Positions 8,525 through 16,647 of a stretch of 64,000 nucleotides of DNA are shown here, one piece after another (the stretch's first letter is position 1; each line of letters starts with the position of its first letter). Location: the NCBI RefSeq assembly GCF_900091525.1, contig NZ_FMCU01000001.1, positions 682,001-746,000 of the forward strand, in the 5' to 3' direction. The notes under the pieces are model-generated. The model was not told the DNA's origin, searched no databases, and was given only the letters and a program-made list of their open reading frames with translations. Origin of the DNA: Micromonospora matsumotoense (GTDB lineage Bacteria > Actinomycetota > Actinomycetes > Mycobacteriales > Micromonosporaceae). A program made the translations under genes and the position numbers.

Positions 8525-9811
8525 ATGCTCGACATGGAGTTGATCCGGAAGGATCGCGAGGCGGTGGCGACCGCGCTGGCGAAGCGGCTGGATCCCGCCG
8601 AGGTCAATCGGGTCCTGGACGACATCCAGCGGCTCGACCAGGAGCGTCGCGCCCTGATCACGGAGATCGACGCCGAGCGGCAGCGCCGCAAGGCCGAGGC
8701 CCGGGCGTACGCACAAGCGAAGCGGGCCGGCACCACGCCGGAGTCCGTCGCGCCGGAGTCCGAGCGTAAGCAGCTCGCCGAGCTGGAGTCCCAGCTGGAG
8801 GAGGTGCAGTCCCGGCTGCGCGGCACGATGAGCGAGCTGCCCAACCTGCCCGCCGACGACGTCGTGCCGGGCGGCAAGGAGGCCAACCGGGTGGTGAAGA
8901 CCTTCGGCGAGCCCCCGGTCATCGAGAAGATCCGCGACCATGTGGAGCTGAGCCGCGCGCTCGGCCTGGTCGACCACGAGCGGGGCGTCAAGCTCGGTGG
9001 TTCGGGCTTCTGGATGTACACCGGCCTGGGCGCCCGGCTGGAGTGGGCGCTGATCAACTGGTTCATCGACGAGCACGTGCGGGCCGGCTACGAGTTCCTG
9101 CTCCCGCCGCACCTGCTGCTGGACACCGCCGGTTTCGCCGCCGGCCAGTTCCCGAAGTTCTATGACGACGTCTACCACCTGGACCGGGAGTCCGCCCCGC
9201 GCGGGCAGTTCCTGCTGCCCACCTCCGAGACCGCCATCCTCGGGGCCTACCAGGACGAGATCCTGGAGACGCCGAAGCTGCCGCTGAAGGCGTTCGCGTA
9301 CACCCCCTGCTACCGGCGGGAAGCGGCCGGTTCGCACTCGGATGAGCGCGGCACCGTGCGCGGGCACCAGTTCAACAAGGTGGAGATCTTCCAGTTCACC
9401 CTGCCGGAGCAGGCCGACGCGGCGCTGGAGGAGATGCTCGGCCACGCGGAGAGCCTGGTCGAGAAGCTGGGCCTGCACTACCAGCGCAGCCTGCTCTCCG
9501 CCGGTGACGCCAGCGCATCGATGAAGAAGACCCTCGACATCGAGGTGTGGATGCCGAGCACCGGCAAGTACAAGGAGGTGTCGTCGGTCTCCTGGGCCGG
9601 TGACTACCAGGCCCGCCGGGCGGCCATCCGATACCGCGAGCCGGGCGGCAAGCAGACCCGCTTCGTGCACACGCTCAACGGGTCGGCGCTGGCCACCAGC
9701 CGACTCTTCCCGGCCATCCTGGAGCAGTTCCAGCAGCCCGACGGCTCGGTGCTGGTGCCCGAGGTGCTCCGCGACCGGCTCGGCACCGACCGGCTCACCC
9801 CGCTGCGCTGA
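8525..9811 (+). CDS. serS: serine--tRNA ligase (class II aaRS)
   Basis: This encodes 428 aa, the usual SerRS length. The N-terminal coiled-coil arm (about 1-110) is Arg/Glu/Gln rich. The class II core follows, with motif 2 YTPCYRREAAGSHSDERGTV then RGHQFNKVEIFQF, and motif 3 NGSALATSRLFPAILEQ ending DGSVLVPEVLR. It charges tRNA-Ser (and selenocysteine tRNA where present) with serine. Some residues differ from the common actinobacterial SerRS: the motif-2 loop has GSHSDERGTV rather than the usual G.DTRGL.R. This could be the housekeeping enzyme or a second, self-resistance-type copy. The start ATG at 8525 is preceded by ACGGAGC. Confidence 0.92.
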   Translation: MLDMELIRKDREAVATALAKRLDPAEVNRVLDDIQRLDQERRALITEIDAERQRRKAEARAYAQAKRAGTTPESVAPESERKQLAELESQLEEVQSRLRGTMSELPNLPADDVVPGGKEANRVVKTFGEPPVIEKIRDHVELSRALGLVDHERGVKLGGSGFWMYTGLGARLEWALINWFIDEHVRAGYEFLLPPHLLLDTAGFAAGQFPKFYDDVYHLDRESAPRGQFLLPTSETAILGAYQDEILETPKLPLKAFAYTPCYRREAAGSHSDERGTVRGHQFNKVEIFQFTLPEQADAALEEMLGHAESLVEKLGLHYQRSLLSAGDASASMKKTLDIEVWMPSTGKYKEVSSVSWAGDYQARRAAIRYREPGGKQTRFVHTLNGSALATSRLFPAILEQFQQPDGSVLVPEVLRDRLGTDRLTPLR

Positions 9812-9841
9812 GGCTTCCGGTGAGGGGCGGGGCCTCCGGGC

Positions 9842-10035
9842 TCCCGCCCCTCACCGCACGCACCGCCGACCACGCACTGCCGACCACCGCACGCACCGCC
9901 CCGGCGACCGGCCGGGCAGACCATCCCGGCGACCACCGACCCGCCGCGCACACCATCCCGGCAACCATCGACCGGCCGCGCACACCACCTGGTCGACCGG
10001 CCGCGCACGCCACTGCGGCGACGACCGACCCGCCG
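9842..10035. repeat. degenerate repeats between convergent serS and ccdA-like genes
   Basis: Imperfect copies of CGACCGGCCGCGCACACCA and related ACCA/CCGGCGACC phrases recur (for example near 9968 and 9994). The stretch separates two convergent genes; no clean terminator hairpin with a T-tract is evident. Confidence 0.5.
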
Positions 10036-10038
10036 CGT

Positions 10039-10893
10039 TCACACCCGTTCGGTGTCACCGGTCCGGGTGCGGCTGCGGTGCAGCAGTGCCGCCACCGCGA
10101 GCAGCCCGACCAGCAGCCCGGCGAGCACCACCGGACCGGCCGCGTCCAGGGTCGTCACCAGCATTCGTTGGACCCGGGCCGCGCCGACGACCACCGGGTC
10201 GCCGAAGGCGTCGTGCCGGCCCTGGGCGAGCCGGACCTCGTACCAGCCGTACCAGGCGACGTAGCCGCCGGCGACGAGCAGCACTAGGCCGCTGAGGCGG
10301 GGCACCCAGGCACCGGCCCCGCGCAGCCCGCGTACCACCCGGCCACGGAGCAGCGCCACGCCGAGCGCCGCCACCGCCACCACCAGACCCATCCCGATCG
10401 CGTACGCGACGAACAGCGCCAGGCCGCGCAGGGTCGAGCCGGCCTGGAGGCTGGTCACCACGATCGCCAGGAACGGCGCGATCGAGCAGCTCAGCGACGC
10501 CAGCGCGTACGCCATGCCGAACAGCGCCATGGACGGCAGCGAGCGGGTCAGCCGGGGCGCGCGGGCCGACGGACGCGGGGTGGGCAGCCGGCGGCCGGCG
10601 AGCAGCCACAACCCGAGCGCCAGCAGGCCCAGCCCCAGTGTCACGGTCAGCCACGGCAGCCGGGGGCGCAGCCAGTCGGCCAGGGGCGCGACGGCCAGCC
10701 CGAAGGCGCCGAACACCACGACGTACCCGCAGGTCAGGCCGGCCGCCGCGGTGAGCGCCCGGCCGATCGCCCCCCGGCCGTCCGCCGGCCCGGCGACCAG
10801 CAGCGACAGGTACGCCGGCAGCATCGCGAAGCCGCACGGGTTGACCGCGCCGAGCATCCCGGCGGTCAGCGCGAGCAGCAGCGGGCCGGTCAT
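10039..10893 (-). CDS. ccdA: CcdA/DsbD-like thiol:disulfide interchange membrane protein
   Basis: This encodes 284 aa with about six hydrophobic segments. The N-terminus has AVNPCGFAMLPAYLSLL, the conserved NPC-x4-LP of CcdA helix 1, and the middle has SLSCSIAPFLAIV carrying the second conserved Cys. It moves electrons from cytoplasmic thioredoxin across the membrane to extracytoplasmic thioredoxin-like proteins. The ATG overlaps the TGA of the redoxin gene upstream (10893-10895), so it is coupled to its likely partner. The C-terminus carries an extra TM and loop beyond the core family length. Confidence 0.88.
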   Translation of the reverse strand: MTGPLLLALTAGMLGAVNPCGFAMLPAYLSLLVAGPADGRGAIGRALTAAAGLTCGYVVVFGAFGLAVAPLADWLRPRLPWLTVTLGLGLLALGLWLLAGRRLPTPRPSARAPRLTRSLPSMALFGMAYALASLSCSIAPFLAIVVTSLQAGSTLRGLALFVAYAIGMGLVVAVAALGVALLRGRVVRGLRGAGAWVPRLSGLVLLVAGGYVAWYGWYEVRLAQGRHDAFGDPVVVGAARVQRMLVTTLDAAGPVVLAGLLVGLLAVAALLHRSRTRTGDTERV

Positions 10894-11522
10894 CAGCCGG
10901 CCAGGGCGGCGACCCGGCGGGTCAGGTCCTCACCGTCGAGGAAGCCCTGGTGGACGACCTTCCCGTCCCGATCGATGATCAGGAAGGTGCTCTGTTCGAC
11001 GACCTCGAAGCGACGCCACAGCGCGCCCGCCCGGTCGTCGATCTGCGTGGTGCCGCCGAGTTCGAACTCGGTGACGAAGCTGCGCATCGCCTTCTGCTCA
11101 CCGAGGCCGGCCACCCCGACGATCGGCACGGTGTCCCGGTACTTCGGGGCGATCTCGGCGACCGTCCACGCCTGGCTGGCGCAGGTGGCGCACCACGGCG
11201 CCCAGAACCAGAGCACCACCGGCCGGCCGGCCAGGGCGGCGGCGGAGAAGGCCGTACCGTCGAGGGTCTTTGCGGTGAAGCGCAACGCGTCGGGCACCGG
11301 GGCGGGTGCGCCGGTCGCGGTGGGCGCGCCGGTCGGGGTCGGCCCGGCGGACAACGGCGACGAGGTGGCGATCGGCACGGCGACCTCGGCGGCGGGTTGC
11401 GCCGCCGTCGGCCCGACGGCGCACGCCGAGGCGGCCAGCAGGGTGCCGGCCAGGGTGGCGGCGACGGCGAGCCGGGCGGCCGGGCGGCCACCCGGCCGAG
11501 TCCTGGGGTACGACGACCGCAT
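10893..11522 (-). CDS. TlpA/ResA-like thioredoxin-fold lipoprotein
   Basis: This encodes 209 aa. The Arg-rich N-terminus, hydrophobic segment and LLAASAC look like a lipoprotein signal with Cys about position 35. A Pro/Ala/Thr linker leads to a redoxin domain with VLWFWAPWCATCASQAW, whose CxxC is CATC. It probably reduces extracytoplasmic disulfides, using electrons from the overlapping CcdA-like protein. It lies 59 bp downstream of the NuoF-ferredoxin gene in the same direction. Confidence 0.87.
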   Translation of the reverse strand: MRSSYPRTRPGGRPAARLAVAATLAGTLLAASACAVGPTAAQPAAEVAVPIATSSPLSAGPTPTGAPTATGAPAPVPDALRFTAKTLDGTAFSAAALAGRPVVLWFWAPWCATCASQAWTVAEIAPKYRDTVPIVGVAGLGEQKAMRSFVTEFELGGTTQIDDRAGALWRRFEVVEQSTFLIIDRDGKVVHQGFLDGEDLTRRVAALAG

Positions 11523-11581
11523 CCGAATCTCCTCTCGGTGGTGCTACGTGACCTGGACGGTGCCGGGTGACCTCGACGGTG

Positions 11582-13048
11582 CTACTTGACCTCGACCAGC
11601 CGCAGCGCGAGTTCGGGGCAGACCTTGACGGCCTTCATCGCCCCCTCCTTCAGCCAGGTCGGCACGGGGGTGGGCGGGAAGGCGGGGTAGCCGTTGGCGT
11701 CGAGCCGGATGAAGTCCGGTACGACGTGGGCGCAGAGCCCGTGCCCGTCGCAACGGGACCAGTCCAGGGTGAGCATCTTGGGGTTGGCGTCGGGGGCGCC
11801 GGGCAACCCCATCACGCCCTTGACCCGTTTGCCGCACCCCTCACCGGTGGTGTGCTGCCGCAGGTCGTCGGCGAACACCTCCATCGCGGAGAGCGCGAAG
11901 CGGGAGGTGCCGTCGGGGTGGCTGCACGCGCCCCGGCCCTTCACGTCGCCGGCGGCGGCCCGGACGACCTCCACCGGGGCGCTGCCCGAGACCGCCAGGT
12001 CGACGGCGCGGGCCAGGTCGGGCAGGCCCCGCTTGCACGGCCCGCACTGGCCGGCGGACTCCCCGGCCAGGTAGCGGACCACCTGGGCGGCCTCGCCGAG
12101 CGGGCAGGTGTCCCGGCCGAGCGGGATGATGATGCCGGCGCCGAGGGTGCCGCCGACGCTGGTGAGGCTCTTGCGGGTGAGCTCGGCCCGCTGCGCCGCC
12201 TCCCAGGTGATCCAGCGACCGTGGTAGCCGCCCATCAGGATGCCCGGCCCCTCCGGCACCTCGCACAGTTCGAGGATGTCCCGTAGCGGGGTGCCGGCGG
12301 CGCACTCCACCACGGCGGCGCGCTTGGCCTGGCCGGTCACGGTGAGCAGCACGGTGCCCGGCTCGTCGTCGGTGCCGAGCGCCGCGTACTCGTACGGGCC
12401 GAGCCGGGCGGCGATCGCCACCTGGGCGTACGTCTCGGCGTTGGACAGCAGGGTGGGCAGGTTACGTACGCCCGAGTCGCTGGACCGCTTCTTGGTGCCC
12501 GGCGGGATGTGCGGCAGTCCGTTGATCCCGTTGACCAGCGCGCCGCCCTCGCCGGAGATGAACCGGTGCGGCACGGTGACGATGGTGGTGGGCACCGGCA
12601 TCCGGCGTTCGGCGAGGGCCTCGGTGAGCGATTCCCGGCCGATCAGGTCGTCGGCGACGCAGAGCACGATCTCCTCGGCGTCCAACGCGTAGGCGGACAG
12701 CGCGGCGCCGTCGAGGATCAGGTGCGGGGCCCGGGTGAGCAGCACCTTGTCCTTCCAACTGGCCGGTTCCCCCTCGGTGGCGTTGACCACCACCACGGCG
12801 GGCAGGTCCTGCCGTTCACAGGACTCCAGCACCGCCTTGAACTTGCGGTAGAACGGGAAGCCGGCCCCGCCCTTGCCCTTGAGCTGGATGGCCTCGGCCA
12901 GCCGGAGCAGGTTGGCGGGTTCCATCGGGCCGATCGGGCCGTGCTCCATCTCGTGTGCCATCAGGTCGAGCCGGCCGTACTCGGCGAAGCCGGCGGTGAG
13001 CCGGGGCTCGCCGATGCAGGCGACCGGGGGCACCTTGGTACGCATCAC
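11582..13048 (-). CDS. NuoF-like NADH-binding flavoprotein with C-terminal ferredoxin domain
   Basis: This encodes 488 aa. The NuoF/HoxF core has LKGKGGAGFPFYRK, VVVVNATEGEPASWKDK, a SLBB-like middle and an Fe-S segment GQCGPCKRGLPDL with GRGACSHPDG. The C-terminus (about 430-488) is a short ferredoxin, with SRCDGHGLCAHVVPDF and later VKVCPELAL; the spacing suggests a [3Fe-4S] or incomplete [4Fe-4S] cluster. It should pass electrons from NAD(P)H through FMN to Fe-S centres, perhaps to or from the adjacent cytochrome-b-like membrane protein. Tandem starts GTG 13048 and ATG 13045 overlap the upstream stop. Confidence 0.85.
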   Translation of the reverse strand: MMRTKVPPVACIGEPRLTAGFAEYGRLDLMAHEMEHGPIGPMEPANLLRLAEAIQLKGKGGAGFPFYRKFKAVLESCERQDLPAVVVVNATEGEPASWKDKVLLTRAPHLILDGAALSAYALDAEEIVLCVADDLIGRESLTEALAERRMPVPTTIVTVPHRFISGEGGALVNGINGLPHIPPGTKKRSSDSGVRNLPTLLSNAETYAQVAIAARLGPYEYAALGTDDEPGTVLLTVTGQAKRAAVVECAAGTPLRDILELCEVPEGPGILMGGYHGRWITWEAAQRAELTRKSLTSVGGTLGAGIIIPLGRDTCPLGEAAQVVRYLAGESAGQCGPCKRGLPDLARAVDLAVSGSAPVEVVRAAAGDVKGRGACSHPDGTSRFALSAMEVFADDLRQHTTGEGCGKRVKGVMGLPGAPDANPKMLTLDWSRCDGHGLCAHVVPDFIRLDANGYPAFPPTPVPTWLKEGAMKAVKVCPELALRLVEVK

Positions 13049-14805
13049 TTGGCTTCACCGCGCAGCCCGGCCCAGTACGCCCCGTCGACGGCGTCCGCGT
13101 TGGCCTTGCCCTTGCGCCGGCTCCGGCCGTCGCCGGTGGCCTTGCGGGCCCGCCGGGAGGCCAGGTCGACCAGGGTCGGGGTGTCGTCGACCGGGATGTC
13201 GTCGGCGACGTAGCGGGCCGGCGGACGCCAGTAGTCCGGCTCCTCGGGCACCTCCGGCTCGACGCTGTGCCGGCCGGAGCCGCTGCGCGGGGCGGCGGAG
13301 ATCGGTTCGGCCGAGACGGGGCGGTTGGACTCCGACCACCGGCTCGGGCTGTCCCACGGCTCCTCGGGCTCCTCGGTGCGCCGCCGGGGCGGTGCCGAGT
13401 AGCGGGCGGCCAGGTCGTCGTCGTCGCGTCGGGCCCGGCGACCGGTGGAGACCGGGGCGATGTCCTCCTCGTACCGGGACCGGCGGGTGCCCGACACCGG
13501 GGCCACGTCCTCCTCGTAGCGGGCGCGGCGACTGCCGGAGACCGGGGCCACGTCCTCCTCGTACCGGGAGCGACGGGTGCCCGACACCGGGGCCACGTCC
13601 TCCTCGTAGCGGGCGCGGCGACTGCCGGAGACCGGGGCCACGTCCTCCTCGTACCGGGAGCGACGGGTGCCCGACACCGGGGCCACGTCCTCCTCGTAGC
13701 GGGCGCGGCGGGTGCCCGACACCGGGGCGACGTCCTCGTCGCGGCGGCGGGGCCGTTCGTCGCGCTCCTCGCGTTCGACGGTCCGGCGGCGGGCGGCCGG
13801 TTCCAGGTCGCGCTCGCGGCGGGGGTCCGGCGGCGTCTCCCGGGCGGGTCGGCCACCGCGGACGGGTTCCCGCAGGGTGCCGGGCTCGGGCACCACCGGA
13901 ACGGTGAACCGCTCGGGGTCACGACGCCGGGCGGCGCCGGGCGGCGCGTTCCACGACGGGGCCAGGGCGGCCTCGGCCCAACCCGTCCGGCTCTCCCTGG
14001 TCTCCTCCTCCTTCTTGCGGCCGAGCCCGCTGAGCAGCGTCCGGCCCTTGCCCTCCTCGGTCGCCTTGGCGGTCATCGCCTTGTTCAGCGCGGCGGCCTG
14101 CTGCTGCTCGCGGGTGCGCTTGCCGAGGTAGACCGACAGCCGCACCATCAGCGCCACCACCACCAGCAGGACGCAGGCCAGGTAGCTGAGCACCACCCAG
14201 GACTTGGCGGCGCGGCCGGCGTTGAGGCCGTGGAACAGGGCGAACGGCCAGGAGAGGTAGGCCAGGGAGTGCAGGCTGCGCCAGAACCACTTGGGGCCGA
14301 CGCCGGCGAAGCGGACCCGGACGATGCCGGTCCAGAAGACGCTCACCATGAGGAACGCGGCCACCGTGCCGAAGCCGACGTAGAGCCCGCTGCCGCCGAT
14401 GAACGGGACCACGGCGTCGCTGGGCCCGGCCCGGCCGATCGCGATCTTGGTGATGACGTGGAACACCAGGCCGGCGACGGCGAGGACACCGGTGGCCCGG
14501 TGCGCGGACTGCAGCAGCACCCGGTGCCGGATCATGAGGACCAGCCGGTCGGTGGCGAGCAGGCCCATCATCACGGTGAGGCTGAGCGCCACCAGGGTGA
14601 CCACCCCGGCGAAGAACTCGGTGAAGAAGAACCCGTACGCGTACATCACCGCACCGTTGCCGGTCATCTCCACGCCCGCCCAGAGCAGGCCCAGCGCGGA
14701 AGCCACCATCAGTGCCAGCACGGATTTCGACACGGTCCGGACACCACGGCTACTGGTGGAGGTCCGGACGGTCGCGGCCTTCTCATTCTGCTTTGCCCGG
14801 GCCAT
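13045..14805 (-). CDS. cytochrome b/ferric-reductase-like membrane protein with repetitive cytoplasmic tail
   Basis: This encodes 586 aa. Residues about 25-240 hold six hydrophobic segments with His residues typical of haem ligation (HRATGVLAVAGLVFHVITK, then RSLHSLAYLSW and FALFHGLNAG), as in ferric-reductase-like/cytochrome b561-type domains. After residue about 250 the tail is charged and disordered. It includes eight 15-aa units of the form RYEEDVAPVSGTRRS (about residues 352-470), encoded by the tandem DNA repeat at about 13441-13743. It is the first gene of the redox operon and probably links the soluble flavoprotein to the membrane. ATG 14805 is preceded by GAGGAG. Confidence 0.8.
   Translation of the reverse strand: MARAKQNEKAATVRTSTSSRGVRTVSKSVLALMVASALGLLWAGVEMTGNGAVMYAYGFFFTEFFAGVVTLVALSLTVMMGLLATDRLVLMIRHRVLLQSAHRATGVLAVAGLVFHVITKIAIGRAGPSDAVVPFIGGSGLYVGFGTVAAFLMVSVFWTGIVRVRFAGVGPKWFWRSLHSLAYLSWPFALFHGLNAGRAAKSWVVLSYLACVLLVVVALMVRLSVYLGKRTREQQQAAALNKAMTAKATEEGKGRTLLSGLGRKKEEETRESRTGWAEAALAPSWNAPPGAARRRDPERFTVPVVPEPGTLREPVRGGRPARETPPDPRRERDLEPAARRRTVEREERDERPRRRDEDVAPVSGTRRARYEEDVAPVSGTRRSRYEEDVAPVSGSRRARYEEDVAPVSGTRRSRYEEDVAPVSGSRRARYEEDVAPVSGTRRSRYEEDIAPVSTGRRARRDDDDLAARYSAPPRRRTEEPEEPWDSPSRWSESNRPVSAEPISAAPRSGSGRHSVEPEVPEEPDYWRPPARYVADDIPVDDTPTLVDLASRRARKATGDGRSRRKGKANADAVDGAYWAGLRGEAK
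13441..13743. repeat. 45-bp coding tandem repeat with 90-bp higher-order period
   Basis: Units beginning CGTCCTCCTCGTA recur every 45 bp. Alternate units differ consistently (coding VSGTRR-S versus VSGSRR-A), so the array reads as repeated 90-bp dimers. Outer units have diverged. Confidence 0.9.
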
Positions 14806-15083
14806 CTGCTCCTCGATCGTCTAACGGCGGCGCCACCACCGGCCGACCTTGCTCCCACCTCCAGTACGGACCGCCGGCGCGTACGGATCAGTGCGGGTGG
14901 TGAAAATTCTCGGTGGATTGTCGAACCACCCCGGCCCGGCGCACGTGTAGCCCCCGGCGCACCGCGTCGACAGCGCCCGGCGCAGCGACGGCCGTCCATC
15001 CGCTGACCGGCACCGCCCCGTCGGGCCACCCCGTCCGGACGATTCACGCCGATCGGAAGCTCTGCACCCGTTAGCCTTGCTTT

Positions 15084-15971
15084 GTGCTGTTTGACCGAAT
15101 GATTGACCGGTGGGGGCGGGGTCCGCTCGCCGCCGTCGTCGGCGTACCGGCGCTGCTGGTGCTGGCCCTGCTGGTCGGCGCGGCGCTGCGGTACGACGCA
15201 CCCGCACCGACCCGCCGGGCCGCCCCGCCACCGACCGCGACCGCCGCCCCGGCCGAGGACGAGACCGTGCCGCCCGCCGCACCGGCCCCCGCCGGGCTGC
15301 CGGTGATCGACTACGACCCGGCACCCGCCGGCTTCCCGGCCGACCCGCGCCCGCTCGACGTGACCCCGTTGACCGAGGGGCTCACCCCGACCCGGCACAT
15401 CGCCGCGTACGACGCACCCGGCGGACGCCCCCGCGCCCTGCTCGCCCCCACCATCAACGGTGTCGAGCTGACCATGCCGGTGGTGGAACGCCGGACCGGC
15501 TGGACGGCGGTCCTGCTGCCCTCGGCGAGCCGCCGACTGGCCTGGCTGCCGGCGGGCGGCTGGACCCCGGTGGCCCTGCGTGACCAACTCGTGGTGCAGC
15601 GGCGGACCCACCGGCTCACCTGGTACCGGCACGGCAGCCCGCAGCACACCTGGCCGGTCAGCCTCGGCCTGCCCGGCCAGGAGACCCCGCTCGGCCGGAC
15701 CTTCATCCTCGGCACCACGCCCCCACCCGAGCCGGTCTACGGCGGGGTGGACGTCTTCGCCCTCGGCGCGATCCCCGACGACCTGGACGCGGTGCCCACC
15801 GGCCTCAAGGGCGCGCACATCGGCCTGCACACCTGGCAGGACGACGACACCCTCGGCGAGAACGTCACCAACGGCTGTATCCGGCTGACCCGCACCGCCC
15901 AGCAGACCCTCCTCGACGAGGTCCGCCCCGGCACCGAACTGGTCGTCGTCGACGCCCTCCCCGCCTCCTGA
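15084..15971 (+). CDS. L,D-transpeptidase (YkuD) with N-terminal membrane anchor
   Basis: This encodes 295 aa. One N-terminal TM (about 15-35) precedes a Pro/Ala linker and an SH3-like middle. The YkuD domain has QLVVQRRTHRLTWYR, GLPGQETPLGRTFI and the catalytic stretch HIGLHTW...TNGCIRLT. Cys of NGCIR is the nucleophile; family members more often read SHGCVR, so Asn for His there is a variation. It would cross-link peptidoglycan through 3-3 bonds or attach proteins to it outside the membrane. GTG 15084 is the best start seen. Confidence 0.88.
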   Translation: MLFDRMIDRWGRGPLAAVVGVPALLVLALLVGAALRYDAPAPTRRAAPPPTATAAPAEDETVPPAAPAPAGLPVIDYDPAPAGFPADPRPLDVTPLTEGLTPTRHIAAYDAPGGRPRALLAPTINGVELTMPVVERRTGWTAVLLPSASRRLAWLPAGGWTPVALRDQLVVQRRTHRLTWYRHGSPQHTWPVSLGLPGQETPLGRTFILGTTPPPEPVYGGVDVFALGAIPDDLDAVPTGLKGAHIGLHTWQDDDTLGENVTNGCIRLTRTAQQTLLDEVRPGTELVVVDALPAS

Positions 15972-16023
15972 GCCGGCGCACCGCCACGGCACCGGCAGCG
16001 CCGCCCCGGGCCCGGCCCGGCGG

Positions 16024-16647
16024 TCAGTCGCCGAGCAGCCAGCCGTTCTGTTCGGCAAGGCGGACGGCGGTGGCCCGGTTGCGGGCGCCGGTCTTGCCGA
16101 TCGCCGCCGAGAGGTGGTTGCGGACCGTCCCCTCGGACAGGTGCAGCGTCGCCGCCAGGTCGGCCACCGTGCCGCCGCCCCGGGCCGCCCGCAGCACCTC
16201 GGTCTCCCGCTCGGTCAACGGGCTGGCCCCGGCGGCGAGGGTCTCCGCCGCGAGCGTCGGATCGACCACCCGCAGCCCGGCGTGCACCCGGCGGACCGCG
16301 TCGGCGAGTTGCCGGGCCGGGGTGTCCTTGACCACGAAGCCGCCCGCCCCGGCCTCCATCGCCCGACGCAGGTAGCCGGGGCGACCGAAGGTGGTCACCA
16401 CCAGCACCCGGCAGCCGGGCAGCGCGGCCCGCAGCGCGGCGGTGGCGGCGATCCCGTCCAGCCCCGGCATCTCCACGTCGAGCAGCGCCACGTCCGGACC
16501 GGTGCGGCGGGCCGCGTCCACCACCTCGTCACCCCGGCCCACCTCGGCCACCACGTCGAGATCCGGCTCCAACGACAGCAGCGCGGCGAGCGCCCCCCGG
16601 ACCAGCGCCTGGTCGTCGGCGAGCAGCAGCCGGATCGGGTCGCTCAC
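16024..16647 (-). CDS. NarL/LuxR-family response regulator
   Basis: This encodes 207 aa. The receiver domain has LLLADDQALVRGAL, VALLDVEMPGLDG (phospho-acceptor Asp) and VVTTFGRPGY. The C-terminal LuxR HTH has LTERETEVLRAA and LSEGTVRNHLSAAIGK. GTG 16647 overlaps the kinase stop by GTGA, so it is the partner of that kinase. Together they probably control the adjacent exporter, as is common for such pairs. Confidence 0.93.
   Translation of the reverse strand: MSDPIRLLLADDQALVRGALAALLSLEPDLDVVAEVGRGDEVVDAARRTGPDVALLDVEMPGLDGIAATAALRAALPGCRVLVVTTFGRPGYLRRAMEAGAGGFVVKDTPARQLADAVRRVHAGLRVVDPTLAAETLAAGASPLTERETEVLRAARGGGTVADLAATLHLSEGTVRNHLSAAIGKTGARNRATAVRLAEQNGWLLGD

Noticed and set aside
14709..16058. 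Minus-strand frame opposite the L,D-transpeptidase
   Set aside because: The plus-strand gene has the YkuD catalytic motif and a TM; the opposite frame is low-complexity Gly/Arg/Ala.
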